NCBI GenBank assembly: GCA_000967895.1
Contig: FO203512.1
Span: 2,131,350-2,195,349 of the forward strand
DNA from: Oleispira antarctica RB-8
GTDB taxonomy: Bacteria > Pseudomonadota > Gammaproteobacteria > Pseudomonadales > Oceanobacteraceae
Length of the DNA: 64,000 nucleotides
Direction: 5' to 3'
Both the position numbers and the translations under genes were made by a program. Shown one piece after another: positions 1-9,464 of this stretch; the stretch's first letter is position 1; the number at the start of each line of letters is the position of its first letter. The notes under the pieces were generated by a model. The model did no database searches, was not told the DNA's origin, and worked only from the letters and a program-made list of their open reading frames with translations.

Positions 1-924
1 TTGCAAAGAATCCCGCCTTGTCAAACGGCGCTCACAAACCTGCTGGTCATGAGTTAAGCCCCAGCCTGCATAAAACGGCATACCAAAACAATGCACCCGC
101 TTACCGTACAGCAAAGCCTCAAAACCCAGTTGCGACGTCACCACATACACATCCGTCACTTTATTCATAAGCTCAGATATTGAATAATCGCCGGTCAATA
201 AATATACATTATCAGTCGACAAATCCAATAACTGATCGGCAGTAAAATGCCCTCGCTTTCCCAGCCCGCCGGCGATCAATACATCAGGATGGGTTTTGAT
301 AATAATGGGCTTACCTGGGTGCTCAGTCATCGCGGCCTGCAACATCTGCTGAAACGAATCGGCCGATGCAAGCCCAGAAACAATCGATTGATCCCCTGCC
401 GTTTGATCGACCAATAATATACAATCAGAAGCCAACCCGCTCAGCCACTGGGGCAACGCCGCGCGAGCATGATTGTATTTAGAAATGCCATGAGCCGTAA
501 TGTTTTTAATTAATGCTTCTGCGCGCGCAATATCAGCGACAGAAAATTCTGCGGACATATCAGTGCAAGTTTTTATCGATAAGCATAACTGCTCTAGACG
601 CGAAGGAGAGCGAGCATCATAATAAATACCGATATCGTCTTTAATTAACGACAAACGATTTTTATCAGCAGACGGATGCCCTAAGTAACCAATAAAACCA
701 TCTTCCAGACACAGATAAGGCATATCTTGCTTACGAGCAAACAACTGAGCTTTTCTAGTATTGGGCTTGCCTCCCCAGCCAACAACAACGTCATCAGCAG
801 CTACTTTTAATAGAGGGCGAATTTTTTTTACAGAGCAGCCAGGGAAAAAAAGGGAAAGCTGCTTATTAGAAGTAATTCCATGGGACGAAGACCACAATGC
901 TTTACTAACTGTTTTACCGTCCAT
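1..924 (-). CDS. kpsC: Capsule Kdo-linker transferase, KpsC-like (3' part cut off by window edge)
   Basis: Only the first 308 codons are present; the frame is open to base 1. KpsC is a two-module beta-Kdo transferase that builds the oligo-Kdo linker between lyso-phosphatidylglycerol and group 2 capsules, on the cytoplasmic side. Family hallmarks visible are VVVGWGGKPN (residues 46-55), LEDGF (73-77), GIYYDA (99-104), and near the end FGMPFYAGWGLT followed by an RR pair. The ATG at 924 is the simplest start, but it has no good ribosome binding site. The frame stays open a few codons upstream, through a GTG, to a TAA near 960. It is divergent from the gene at 1078, with a 153-base shared upstream region. 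Context with kpsDETM at 29918-34386 supports a Kps-type capsule. The family is clear; the full domain count cannot be seen. Confidence 0.85.
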   Translation of the reverse strand, partial: MDGKTVSKALWSSSHGITSNKQLSLFFPGCSVKKIRPLLKVAADDVVVGWGGKPNTRKAQLFARKQDMPYLCLEDGFIGYLGHPSADKNRLSLIKDDIGIYYDARSPSRLEQLCLSIKTCTDMSAEFSVADIARAEALIKNITAHGISKYNHARAALPQWLSGLASDCILLVDQTAGDQSIVSGLASADSFQQMLQAAMTEHPGKPIIIKTHPDVLIAGGLGKRGHFTADQLLDLSTDNVYLLTGDYSISELMNKVTDVYVVTSQLGFEALLYGKRVHCFGMPFYAGWGLTHDQQVCERRLTRRDSLQ

Positions 925-1077
925 GACCAACCCAAAATACACAAGCAAAAAGAAATATTAATAAGCCCAGAAGTATACAACAAACGACCTTCAAGGTATT
1001 AGATGCAAATCACAATTAATGAACCCAATAGTAAGTTATAATTGCCAAAATAATTAATCAGAATATCAGGTCATTGA

Positions 1078-2406
1078 ATGAAACCGGTACTGTACGTAAG
1101 TCACTCAAAAAGAGGATTGTTTTATTACAATGACGCTTCCGCTCGCTATCGCTGCGTATTTCCTGCAGAAGAGCTGATCGCCAATGGTGAAACGGCTCAC
1201 GTCATTCATTTCAGTCAAATCGACAAGATTCAATTAACAGATTACCGTAAAATAATATTTCATCGGCCAAAGCAAAGCCTCAAGCTATGGCTGACAATAA
1301 AAACACTCAAAAAAAATACCATCGAACACTGGGTAGACTTCGACGACTTACTCTTCTGCCCTAAGCTTTCCAGCGCCAGTGCCGCAGTGCAATCGGGAAA
1401 AATGTCAGTCGCACTAGCAGAAAAATATGCGAAACGTTACTTCAAAGCCCTGCAGCTTTTCACTAACTACCAAGTATCAACCGACGCATTATCATACGAA
1501 CTAACTAAAGCCCTTAATGCTACAGGCAGTGCACGTAAAAAACACAATATTAGAATCTCATATAATAAAGCCCCTGAACGCTGGGCCAAGCAAGCTTGTA
1601 TAATACCAAGCGCGCAACGTCTCGAAAAAAAGATCATTCGCTACCTGCCAGGCACTAGCCACCACAAACATGACTTTGCGCACGTAGAAATTTTTTTAGC
1701 ACAACTGCTACGCGAAAATCCAGATTATCATTTAAACATCATTGGAGAATTAGAGTTTGATACTCGCCTTTTTCCAAACACCCAAATCAGTCAAACCCCT
1801 TTTCAGCCTTTTGAGCAACTCCCTAGCCTTATCAATGACAGCTGGATAATAATTGCCCCCTTGGTTGATAACAGATTCAATCGCTGTAAAAGTGGACTGA
1901 AATTCTGGGAAGGTGGAATCTTTGGTATACCCGTCATCTCGTCACCTTTAAAAGACATTGAACGTTTTAAAAACAAGGGCCTTTGCATAAGTGACAAACT
2001 AGATGACTGGAAAAATTTTATTCGCGACATGGAAATTCCTGAGAATTACGAACTTGCCTCAAAGCAAGTAAAGAATTATTCAGCGCAAGCTTTTTTTAAA
2101 CAAGAAGCCACTAACTATCGCTATCAATACTTAAAACTTACCAGTGAATTCAGCCCTCGCTGGCCTGCTGCCTTAATAAACCCCGTAACTCGTACAAATA
2201 AACTGATCTGTGCTTATAAAGAAACCATGGGATTTGATTCAGATAAAAATATCACTCTACTTTTATCCCTAGCCAATAACAGCATAAAGAGTGATATTCC
2301 TGCGACAAAATACAAAGTAATTCGGAAGTTAAAAAAGCTAGCATCATCACCAACCTCTTTTTTTAAGGATTCCAAATACTTTAACTTTACACCGCCAAAA
2401 GACTAA
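1078..2406 (+). CDS. Glycosyltransferase, GT1/GT4-like (GT-B fold), capsule locus
   Basis: A 442-residue cytoplasmic protein, the only plus-strand gene in the capsule block. The N-terminus carries DASARYR (19-25), a pattern seen in GT-B glycosyltransferases of capsule clusters. The C-terminal half has a predicted donor-binding loop around residue 277 (WEGGIFGIPVISSP), comparable to the E-x7-E region of GT4 enzymes. ATG at 1078 has an AGG about 8 bases upstream, and a TATAAT at 1037-1042 could be a -10 element, though no good -35 accompanies it. Its end overlaps the convergent gene at 2403 by 4 bases. The donor and acceptor sugars cannot be told from sequence. Confidence 0.7.
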   Translation: MKPVLYVSHSKRGLFYYNDASARYRCVFPAEELIANGETAHVIHFSQIDKIQLTDYRKIIFHRPKQSLKLWLTIKTLKKNTIEHWVDFDDLLFCPKLSSASAAVQSGKMSVALAEKYAKRYFKALQLFTNYQVSTDALSYELTKALNATGSARKKHNIRISYNKAPERWAKQACIIPSAQRLEKKIIRYLPGTSHHKHDFAHVEIFLAQLLRENPDYHLNIIGELEFDTRLFPNTQISQTPFQPFEQLPSLINDSWIIIAPLVDNRFNRCKSGLKFWEGGIFGIPVISSPLKDIERFKNKGLCISDKLDDWKNFIRDMEIPENYELASKQVKNYSAQAFFKQEATNYRYQYLKLTSEFSPRWPAALINPVTRTNKLICAYKETMGFDSDKNITLLLSLANNSIKSDIPATKYKVIRKLKKLASSPTSFFKDSKYFNFTPPKD

Positions 2407-3308
2407 GAGAACTTTCCCTCTTTATACGTAAGTAACGACGCACCTTCCCAGACAGAAATATCTCTTAATATAAGAGAATCGAAAACTTTCTGGTAAGATT
2501 CAAGAACCTCCTCTGTAGTCGACCCTGTCAAAGTAAACATCTCAAGGCGCAATGATCCATCACGAACTAAAGATATAAAAGGGAAAGTAAATTGAGCATT
2601 GCTCTTCAACCCCGACTCTATAACTCCAGAGAGTACCTCGACTTCAAAAAAGTCAGCTTTCAGAGATGTTTTTGACTTACTCCCTAATAATGGATGAACC
2701 ATGTCAATGGCTGCAAAAATATTGCCTTTTTGCGCTAGCACTTCCTTTGCTTTTAATCTTGATGATTCCGAGTTTTCGGCGCCCACCTTTAAAAGTGAAC
2801 CCCCATTAAAACTCCCCTGCATGTTCTTATACATCTCGGTCATATAAGTGCGCACTAGAGTATCCGCCTCTGTCATTTCATCTAGGGCAAAAGCAAAGAC
2901 AGGGCCAAAGTATTGAGCTAATACAAGGGGTAGCAAAACTTGATAGAAGTTATGAAAAGTCAAAAAAACAACGGATTTAGACCTAACCAAGTTTCCTTCA
3001 ACAGATTCAAAACTCACTGTATCCATATTAGTTTTAATCCACTCTTCATTGATTTCAGGTAGATAATGAAAAAGATTATCCCTCGCAATGAAATTTTTAA
3101 CCTGCCTTAGCCACGCACCATCAACATCATCTTCTAGCTTATGCAAAACCAACTCATGATTTTTATAAAAGGTAGGGCGTTTTTCGCGCCAATGGCTCTC
3201 CTCAATATTTTTCCAGAAGTACTGATTCATTTCACGATATTCAAGTTCCTTAGACTTCGATCTAGATTCTTGAATGTAGGCGATATAATTAGATAAAAAA
3301 GCGGTCAT
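2403..3308 (-). CDS. LpxL/HtrB-like acyltransferase superfamily protein (putative)
   Basis: A 301-residue protein whose central part resembles the lipid A acyltransferase (LpxL/HtrB) fold. It has a hydrophobic strand plus His (VVFLTFHNFYQ, about 112-122). Further on are a GNIFAAIDMVHPLL segment where the family has its G-x-v-D box, and a segment resembling the family's fFG/vae box. The canonical HX4(D/E) catalytic motif is not evident: the His is followed by NFYQV. It could therefore be inactive, use another chemistry, or belong to a related family. ATG at 3308 has a good AAGGA seven bases upstream. It lies 20 bases downstream of the GNAT-like gene and is probably cotranscribed with it. A role in modifying the capsule lipid anchor or O-acylation is speculation. 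Confidence 0.4.
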   Translation of the reverse strand: MTAFLSNYIAYIQESRSKSKELEYREMNQYFWKNIEESHWREKRPTFYKNHELVLHKLEDDVDGAWLRQVKNFIARDNLFHYLPEINEEWIKTNMDTVSFESVEGNLVRSKSVVFLTFHNFYQVLLPLVLAQYFGPVFAFALDEMTEADTLVRTYMTEMYKNMQGSFNGGSLLKVGAENSESSRLKAKEVLAQKGNIFAAIDMVHPLLGSKSKTSLKADFFEVEVLSGVIESGLKSNAQFTFPFISLVRDGSLRLEMFTLTGSTTEEVLESYQKVFDSLILRDISVWEGASLLTYKEGKFS

Positions 3309-3328
3309 TATTAATCCTTAGAATAACG

Positions 3329-4564
3329 TTATAGAAACTCAGTATCACCCATAGTAATCCACCACTGCTTAAGGTCAGGCAGATCAGAGGAGTACTTTTT
3401 GCATACAAAAACAGCACCAGTATCCATTATTTGAATAGGCTCAATAAACAAAGTAGAGATATCTTCAAGACACCATAAGTGCAACTTACGACCTAAGCTT
3501 ATTTTAGAAAGAAACGATATAAAAAGAACCAGATTTTCAGCATAACTCTCGATTAAACCAAGATAATCCATGAGAAATATTTTGTCGCCAGAAATCTTTA
3601 TTATGAAGTAGCAGTTTTCAAAATGATAAATACTGTATTTATACTCTGGATGAAAAGCATAGCGTTGCAATAAGTACAAATAGCTTCTCTCCAATAGAAG
3701 CACATTCGCGGAAGAGGTCATCGACTTCCAAAGATGTTCAATTCCAGCTTTGCTATCTACGTTAAGTTTAACAAGCTCCACTTCGATACTGGTAGACGCT
3801 AATCCCTCAGATTTAGAGCCGTCAGGAATATCAAAAACAACTTCAAATATTGGGCTCACAGGTTCATATAACTTAAGACGGGCGCCTAACTTATAATGCC
3901 TTCCGTGAGGAAAGCCATAAATAACTGAAATATTTGAATCAGGCGCATAAAAAGGTTTTTCCCCTAATTGCACCAATTCATAAAAGATACTTGAAGAAAT
4001 AGCGCCGCGCTCACCTGGAGCTACCATGACATCAGAAGCTTGAGCAAAACCAAACACCCTATCATTATACAAAGCGTTACGATCACACAAACCATAATGC
4101 GCGACGGCTTTATTATTTTTTAGTGCAACAACAGAATTAACTGCCTTATCTTTAGGGTATTTCCAGTGCCAAAACTTATCTGAAATAGACGATTCGAAAG
4201 CATCTGCAAAAAGAGAAAGGCAGTGATCAGAATAGTTTCTCGATTGCGCCATTTGAAAACCAAGCTTGGTCTCTCGCCCACAAAAACGAAACACAAGCTG
4301 AGTGGATATTATTTGATTTGTATTAATAAGCTCAAAGTCAAAATTGATAGCCATTGACTTAAGATTGTCATAGCCCAGTGGCGAGCTTAACTTAATCAAG
4401 AATTCACCATTATGATAAAGCCTGGACGCAGCCAACATAAATAAATCTACGCTTGATATATTCGCATTAGTCACTGTTAGGTGAATACAATGATATTTTT
4501 GATGACTGTAATCATCAAACCATGCCATGTCGGACAGAATCAAAATACCATCAGTATCAACCAT
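3329..4564 (-). CDS. GNAT-like acyltransferase of polysaccharide loci
   Basis: A 411-residue protein. From about residue 115 it matches the GNAT-type proteins common in exopolysaccharide clusters. It shows FWHWKYPKDKA (131-141), then a VVALKNNKAVAHYG strand pair, and at the C-terminus the WWITMGDTEFL tail typical of that family. The first 110 residues are not explained by the GNAT fold; LYHNGEFLIKLSSPLGYDNL there recalls the last strands of a SAM methyltransferase. Its start overlaps the stop of the upstream PIG-L/GT2 gene by 8 bases and has no clear ribosome binding site, so translation is probably coupled. The likely role is N- or O-acylation of a sugar precursor. The substrate is unknown. 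Confidence 0.55.
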   Translation of the reverse strand: MVDTDGILILSDMAWFDDYSHQKYHCIHLTVTNANISSVDLFMLAASRLYHNGEFLIKLSSPLGYDNLKSMAINFDFELINTNQIISTQLVFRFCGRETKLGFQMAQSRNYSDHCLSLFADAFESSISDKFWHWKYPKDKAVNSVVALKNNKAVAHYGLCDRNALYNDRVFGFAQASDVMVAPGERGAISSSIFYELVQLGEKPFYAPDSNISVIYGFPHGRHYKLGARLKLYEPVSPIFEVVFDIPDGSKSEGLASTSIEVELVKLNVDSKAGIEHLWKSMTSSANVLLLERSYLYLLQRYAFHPEYKYSIYHFENCYFIIKISGDKIFLMDYLGLIESYAENLVLFISFLSKISLGRKLHLWCLEDISTLFIEPIQIMDTGAVFVCKKYSSDLPDLKQWWITMGDTEFL

Positions 4565-6080
4565 CAGTCAAAGTACGCATCATAGACTGTCGAGCATCCT
4601 CAAGTTCAGCGTTAAAACGTTGCTCATTTTGCTGCTGTAAAAAAGAAGTCATCAGCCCCAGCTCAACCGCTGTCCATTTTGGCAACCACTTCTCTCTAAC
4701 GGTATTCACATGGCTCTGGGGATCATACAAACCTTGCATATGGGGTGACGCAGCCGAAGACCCCACCATATGATACGTAGCAGTGATTTTAGGAATGTGG
4801 CGAAATTCAGCAAGACGTGATAATTGAATCCAGAAATCCCAATCCTCCATAGACTTCAAACCATCATCAAACCGACAACCTATATCAATAAATTTACGAG
4901 AAAATGTGACAGCGTGAATAGGTATAAAATTATTCATCATCATCCGCCCTCTGCTGAATTGCTCATTATAGGTTTGCATCAACTCGCCATTCGCCCTTAA
5001 AACACGAACGCCTCGATACAATATCTCGATCGAATTATCTCTGCGCCATTGATTTAAGAATACCTGAGTATGATTAGTATCAATCTCATCGTCATCGTCT
5101 AGAAAATTAACAAACTGCCCTTCTGCATGACTTAGCGCGGTATTGGCCGCCGCCGCACGACCGATTGACTCAGGTATATCAACTAACTTTAAACGATTGA
5201 AATGTGTACGATAAGCAATGCAGACTTCATCAATATCAACACCCCCATCATTAACCACAACAACATCTAGCTTTGATTTGTAGGCTTGATTGGCCAAACT
5301 AGCCAAGCATCGGTCCAATAATTCAGGACGATTTTTAGTACGCACTAAGTAAGAAATGACAGGGCTTTCGTAAGGCAGAGTATCAAAAAAAGCATTTTCA
5401 TGAATATTCTTAAAATAACCTTTAGGATTCTGATAAATATTATTTATTTTCAAAAGCCCTTCAGCATACTCAATACCCGCAGGTAATGTATAAGTACGGG
5501 CTTTATTAATACTCTTAATAACGTCAGTGTAATTATTTTCGGTCAACTGCGAAGCGTATAAATCACACAGCGCTTTCTTGCTCTCCATAACGGTAGATAT
5601 ATCAATAAGAGTATTACACTCGCACTGACGGCTAATCTCATAGCAATAAGCATCCCCAGAAAATTTTGCTTCCTGCAAACCGCGCCATACACAAGCAGCC
5701 GTACCTCTATGATCAGCATGATACTCTTGCGGAGAAGGAAGAAAAACATTATCTGGCTTTAAGTCGACAACAAGCTTTTTAATTATTAAAAATAAAGCGT
5801 GCGTCGCTTTAACGGAGCTGTCAGGAATATTTAGAAAGTGTGCTTTCGCATTAAGAACTTCACACACAGAATGTGCTTCAGCAATTCGGGTATCGGCATC
5901 GCCACCCAGCTCACCATTCGTCATATAAACTATAGTAATAGACTGACCGCGACTCGCGGCTTGCGACAATACACCACCCATAGAGAAAACCTCATCATCC
6001 GGATGAGGTGCAAACACTAGAAAACTCCCTGAAGGTACTTGCGTAACTGAGTATGGTATTAAAATTGATTCTGGCAACAT
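4557..6080 (-). CDS. Fused PIG-L de-N-acetylase and GT2 glycosyltransferase
   Basis: A 507-residue two-domain protein. Residues about 18-235 form a PIG-L/LmbE domain with the zinc-binding APHPDDE motif (24-30) and the HADH motif (121-124), which are typical of GlcNAc-type deacetylases. Residues about 239-480 form a GT2 domain with the VRTKNRPELLDRC start, VVVVNDGG and the DXD-type FLDDDDE. The pairing suggests one polypeptide that adds a sugar and removes an acetyl group, giving a free amine. ATG at 6080 has a GGAAGAG ribosome binding site. A perfect CRP-type half-site pair (6110-6125) lies just upstream. The free amine could be a target for the neighbouring acyl- or sulfotransferases, which is inference. 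Confidence 0.85.
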   Translation of the reverse strand: MLPESILIPYSVTQVPSGSFLVFAPHPDDEVFSMGGVLSQAASRGQSITIVYMTNGELGGDADTRIAEAHSVCEVLNAKAHFLNIPDSSVKATHALFLIIKKLVVDLKPDNVFLPSPQEYHADHRGTAACVWRGLQEAKFSGDAYCYEISRQCECNTLIDISTVMESKKALCDLYASQLTENNYTDVIKSINKARTYTLPAGIEYAEGLLKINNIYQNPKGYFKNIHENAFFDTLPYESPVISYLVRTKNRPELLDRCLASLANQAYKSKLDVVVVNDGGVDIDEVCIAYRTHFNRLKLVDIPESIGRAAAANTALSHAEGQFVNFLDDDDEIDTNHTQVFLNQWRRDNSIEILYRGVRVLRANGELMQTYNEQFSRGRMMMNNFIPIHAVTFSRKFIDIGCRFDDGLKSMEDWDFWIQLSRLAEFRHIPKITATYHMVGSSAASPHMQGLYDPQSHVNTVREKWLPKWTAVELGLMTSFLQQQNEQRFNAELEDARQSMMRTLTDG

Positions 6081-6109
6081 AAACTCTTCCTGAGTTATCT
6101 GTAAATAAA

Positions 6110-6125
6110 TGTGATTCAGTTCACA
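6110..6125. promoter_or_regulatory. CRP/Vfr-type operator (TGTGA-N6-TCACA)
   Basis: The sequence TGTGATTCAGTTCACA is a perfect CRP consensus core and is flanked by AAA on the left. It lies 30 bases upstream of the ATG of the PIG-L/GT2 gene. That is very close for class I or II activation, so a repressor role, or a start site close to the ATG, is possible. Binding is inferred from the motif only. Confidence 0.5.
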
Positions 6126-6209
6126 TACTTTAACATTTATAAAACGGAAGGTAATACGCCATTAATCAACAAATGTAAAATCATGCCAATTTTTAGATGA
6201 ATTTGAGGT

Positions 6210-6251
6210 ACGTTAGATCCACTTTCCTAGGTAAGTGAGTGGATCTAACGT
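6210..6251. terminator. Long perfect inverted repeat downstream of cysN
   Basis: Arms ACGTTAGATCCACT (6210-6223) and AGTGGATCTAACGT (6238-6251) pair perfectly over 14 bases around a 14-base loop that itself contains CCTAGG. It starts 29 bases beyond the cysN stop and lies upstream of the next gene. No U-tract follows, so it may be a Rho-dependent terminator, an RNA-stabilising hairpin, or the remnant of a small mobile repeat. Confidence 0.5.
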
Positions 6252-6280
6252 GATACGACATAAGTCTAAACTACGAAAAC

Positions 6281-7681
6281 CTATGCCTCAGGGAAGTACT
6301 TACGTGCAAGTTCAGCCACTTCTGAATTAAAAGCCGCTAACCTTTCTTCATAAGACATCAACGAAGTATTTCCAGATGACTTAGATTCAGCAACAATCAT
6401 ACCCGCCGCAATCGTAATATTTGTGAAACGATCAATAACAATAAACCCCCCAGTACCACGAGAATCTTTATAGCTATCGAAAACAACAGGACTGTTTAAT
6501 TGAACGTCAACCAATGCAACTTCGTTTAAGTTCAGCGCCGATGCGTCGTGCTTCTGCATAGTATTAACATCAACCGTATGTTTAATACCAACAATGCGAC
6601 CATAAGATGATTTAGTGCCCACTTTGAATAAATATTCTTTATTAACATTAAGTGGAGCCTCATCCATCCAAACCACTTCAGCAGAAAAGCTATTAGAAAC
6701 CTTAGGCTGCTGACCCATAACAATCATGTCGCCACGGGAAATATCGATCTCATCTTCCAGTGTTAACGTAATAGCTTCACCTATTCCAGCAGAGCTAATC
6801 TCTCCCTCTGCCGTCACAACCGCTTTAACCCTACTCGTCTTACCAGAAGGCAGTGCTTTAACTTCATCTCCAGGCTTAATCTCACCCGCCGAAATAGTGC
6901 CACAAAAGCCACGAAAATTAAGATTAGGACGATTAACATACTGAACAGGCAAACGGAAACCTTCCAGCTCAACATCATCTTCTATTTGAATAGACTCAAG
7001 CTTCTGTATAAACGTCTCACCTTTATACCAATCAGTATGCTGACTTCTATCCACGACGTTATCGCCTAGCAAAGCAGACAAGGGAACATAATGAACATCA
7101 GCAATGCCTAGATCAGACGCTAAAACAGCATAATCTGCCTTAATGTCTTCAAAAACCTGCTCACTGAAATCCATCAAATCCATCTTATTAACCGCAACAA
7201 CAACGTTTTTAATGCCCAGCAAGCTAATAATATAACTATGACGGCGCGTTTGAGTTTGAATGCCTTTACGCGCATCAATCAGAATAATCGCCAAATCACA
7301 CGTCGAAGCGCCCGTCGCCATATTACGCGTATACTGCTCATGCCCAGGGCAGTCAGCAATAATAAACTTACGCTTATCTGTCGAGAAATAACGATAAGCA
7401 ACATCAATCGTAATGCCCTGCTCACGCTCAGACTGCAAACCGTCAACCAATAACGCCAAGTCAAACTCTTGATTTGTCGTATTAAATTTTTGTGAATCTT
7501 GCTTGATCGCGGCAAGCTGATCTTCAAAAATCAGCTTAGAGTCATGCAATAGTCGACCGATCAAAGTGGACTTACCATCATCCACATTACCACACGTTAA
7601 AAAGCGCAAAATATCTTTTTCTTCGTGCTGCTTTAAATAACCTAAAATATCATTTTCAATAAGATCTGAAGCGTGTGCCAT
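6281..7681 (-). CDS. cysN: Sulfate adenylyltransferase subunit 1 (GTPase)
   Basis: A 466-residue GTPase subunit of ATP sulfurylase, which with CysD turns sulfate and ATP into adenylyl sulfate (APS). It carries the P-loop GNVDDGKSTL (31-40), DCPGHEQY, and NKMD for guanine recognition, followed by EF-Tu-like beta domains. Length matches stand-alone CysN; there is no fused APS kinase, which is encoded separately at 9448. Its ATG shares one base with the cysD stop (TAATG), so the two are translationally coupled. Lying inside a capsule locus next to sulfotransferases, it probably serves PAPS supply for polymer sulfation, though it may also serve cysteine synthesis. Confidence 0.96.
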   Translation of the reverse strand: MAHASDLIENDILGYLKQHEEKDILRFLTCGNVDDGKSTLIGRLLHDSKLIFEDQLAAIKQDSQKFNTTNQEFDLALLVDGLQSEREQGITIDVAYRYFSTDKRKFIIADCPGHEQYTRNMATGASTCDLAIILIDARKGIQTQTRRHSYIISLLGIKNVVVAVNKMDLMDFSEQVFEDIKADYAVLASDLGIADVHYVPLSALLGDNVVDRSQHTDWYKGETFIQKLESIQIEDDVELEGFRLPVQYVNRPNLNFRGFCGTISAGEIKPGDEVKALPSGKTSRVKAVVTAEGEISSAGIGEAITLTLEDEIDISRGDMIVMGQQPKVSNSFSAEVVWMDEAPLNVNKEYLFKVGTKSSYGRIVGIKHTVDVNTMQKHDASALNLNEVALVDVQLNSPVVFDSYKDSRGTGGFIVIDRFTNITIAAGMIVAESKSSGNTSLMSYEERLAAFNSEVAELARKYFPEA

Positions 7682-8595
7682 TAGAAATAGCCCTCCATTT
7701 TTTTCTTTTCCATAGAGCCAGAAGAATCGTGATCAATCGCACGGCCTTGGCGTTCAGAGGTTGTTGCCAATAACATTTCTTGAATAATCTCAGGTAATGT
7801 CGTCGCTTCTGACTCAACAGCACCTGTTAATGGGTAGCAACCCAGCGTACGAAAACGCACCATTTTTTCTTCTGGCACCTCACCTTCATTCAATGGCAAA
7901 CGCTCATCATCAACCATCAACAACATACCATCACGCTCGACCACAGGGCGCTTAGCAGCAAAATACAAAGGCACGATATCGATATTTTCTTTATAAATGT
8001 ACTGCCAAATATCCAACTCAGTCCAGTTAGAAAGTGGGAAAACACGAATGCTTTCACCTTGGTTTATCCGGCCATTATAGATATTCCATAATTCAGGACG
8101 CTGGCACTTAGGGTCCCAACGATGGTTCTTATCACGGAAAGAATAAACACGTTCTTTTGCACGAGACTTCTCTTCATCACGGCGCGCGCCACCAAAGGCT
8201 GCATCAAAACCGTGCTTATCCAAAGCCTGCTTTAAGCCTTGGGTTTTCATAATATCGGTATGCGTTGAAGAGCCATGAGTAAACGGCCCAACGCCTTCAT
8301 CAACACCGTCCTGATTAATATGAACAATTAAGTCCATACCAACCTTCTTTACCATCTCGTCTCGAAAAGAGATCATCTCTTTAAATTTCCAAGTGGTATC
8401 AACATGCATTAACGGAAACGGTGGCTTACCCGGCAAGAAAGCCTTAGCGGCTAAATGCAACATAACGGCCGAATCTTTACCCACCGAATAAAGCATCACT
8501 GGATTATCAAACTCAGCAGCCACTTCGCGGATAATATGAATACTTTCAGCTTCTAATTGCTGCAAGTGGGTTAAACGTTTTTTAGAAATAGACAT
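7681..8595 (-). CDS. cysD: Sulfate adenylyltransferase subunit 2
   Basis: A 304-residue catalytic subunit of ATP sulfurylase of the PAPS-reductase/N-type ATP pyrophosphatase family. The PP-loop variant [14 protein letters not shown] lies near residue 36. Also present are [16 protein letters not shown] and the C-terminal [10 protein letters not shown] tail typical of CysD. Length is normal. It lies 41 bases downstream of cysQ and overlaps cysN by one base. It works as a heterodimer with CysN in the cytoplasm. Confidence 0.97.
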   Translation of the reverse strand: MSISKKRLTHLQQLEAESIHIIREVAAEFDNPVMLYSVGKDSAVMLHLAAKAFLPGKPPFPLMHVDTTWKFKEMISFRDEMVKKVGMDLIVHINQDGVDEGVGPFTHGSSTHTDIMKTQGLKQALDKHGFDAAFGGARRDEEKSRAKERVYSFRDKNHRWDPKCQRPELWNIYNGRINQGESIRVFPLSNWTELDIWQYIYKENIDIVPLYFAAKRPVVERDGMLLMVDDERLPLNEGEVPEEKMVRFRTLGCYPLTGAVESEATTLPEIIQEMLLATTSERQGRAIDHDSSGSMEKKKMEGYF

Positions 8596-8636
8596 ATAGC
8601 TATACCCAAATTAAAGAAAAATAATCACGAAAGCAG

Positions 8637-9464
8637 TTATTTGCTTAGCGCCACAAAAGTCGACTGCCAAATATCACTGACCGGGCCGCATACGATAAAG
8701 AACGGATTCAGCAACGCTTCTTTTTGTCCGTACATCAAAGGCGTCAACTCACCTGTAGCGATGTTGGGCGCCAATACCTGACCGCCCGCGATTTCTACCA
8801 CAGCCTGTGCTGCACCCGTATCCCACTCGCACGTTAATGCTAAGCGCGGATATAAATGTGCGGCACCTTCTGCCACTAAACACAACTTCAAAGAACTGCC
8901 CATAGAAACCGTTTCAACATCACCCAACTGCTCAGCGAACTTCTCTAACGCCTCAGCACCGTGACGACGAGAACCCACAACTTTCCAGGTTTCACCTGCA
9001 ACAGGCGCATCAGCAACCGAAATCTTTACTGCCTTTTGCGTGCCATCTTGGCGGAAAGCACCGCTGGTTTTTTCAGCAAAATATAAGCGATCCAACGGTG
9101 GGCAATACACTACGCCCAAAATGGCCTTGCCGTTTTCGATCAAAGCGATATTGACGGTAAACTCATCATTTTTATTAATGAATTCTTTCGTACCATCCAA
9201 AGGATCGATCAACCAATAGGTCCCCCAGTCTTTACGCTGCAACCAATCAATACCATCGGCTTCGCCAGACTCTTCAGACAAACACGGGTAATCACTAAAC
9301 GTTTTCAAACCATCAATAATAATATGATGCGCCGCTAAATCGGCTTCGGTTAACGGACTGCTATCGCTTTTTTCATACTGCTCGTAGTCCGTTTTGTAAA
9401 TCGCCATAATGGCATCACCCGCTTTGCGGGCAATATCAATGGTTTGCTCAAGCAATTTCTGCAT
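8637..9464 (-). CDS. cysQ: 3'(2'),5'-bisphosphate nucleotidase
   Basis: A 275-residue member of the inositol-monophosphatase superfamily that hydrolyses PAP, the by-product of sulfotransferases and PAPS reductase, to AMP. Metal-binding motifs are [19 protein letters not shown] and [13 protein letters not shown]. The start ATG has AGGAAG upstream and overlaps the cysC stop region by 17 bases. Placement between cysC and cysD fits a PAPS cycle: PAP inhibits sulfotransferases, so its removal is needed if the neighbouring sulfotransferases run at high flux. Confidence 0.95.
   Translation of the reverse strand: MQKLLEQTIDIARKAGDAIMAIYKTDYEQYEKSDSSPLTEADLAAHHIIIDGLKTFSDYPCLSEESGEADGIDWLQRKDWGTYWLIDPLDGTKEFINKNDEFTVNIALIENGKAILGVVYCPPLDRLYFAEKTSGAFRQDGTQKAVKISVADAPVAGETWKVVGSRRHGAEALEKFAEQLGDVETVSMGSSLKLCLVAEGAAHLYPRLALTCEWDTGAAQAVVEIAGGQVLAPNIATGELTPLMYGQKEALLNPFFIVCGPVSDIWQSTFVALSK

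Noticed and set aside
761-961. A 66-codon plus-strand frame over the start of the KpsC-like gene
   Set aside because: The minus strand of the same stretch encodes clear KpsC motifs; the plus-strand product is low in complexity and matches nothing.
1014-1042. Sigma-70 promoter for the plus-strand glycosyltransferase
   Set aside because: TATAAT is present at 1037-1042 but no acceptable -35 lies 16-18 bases upstream, so it is not listed as a feature.
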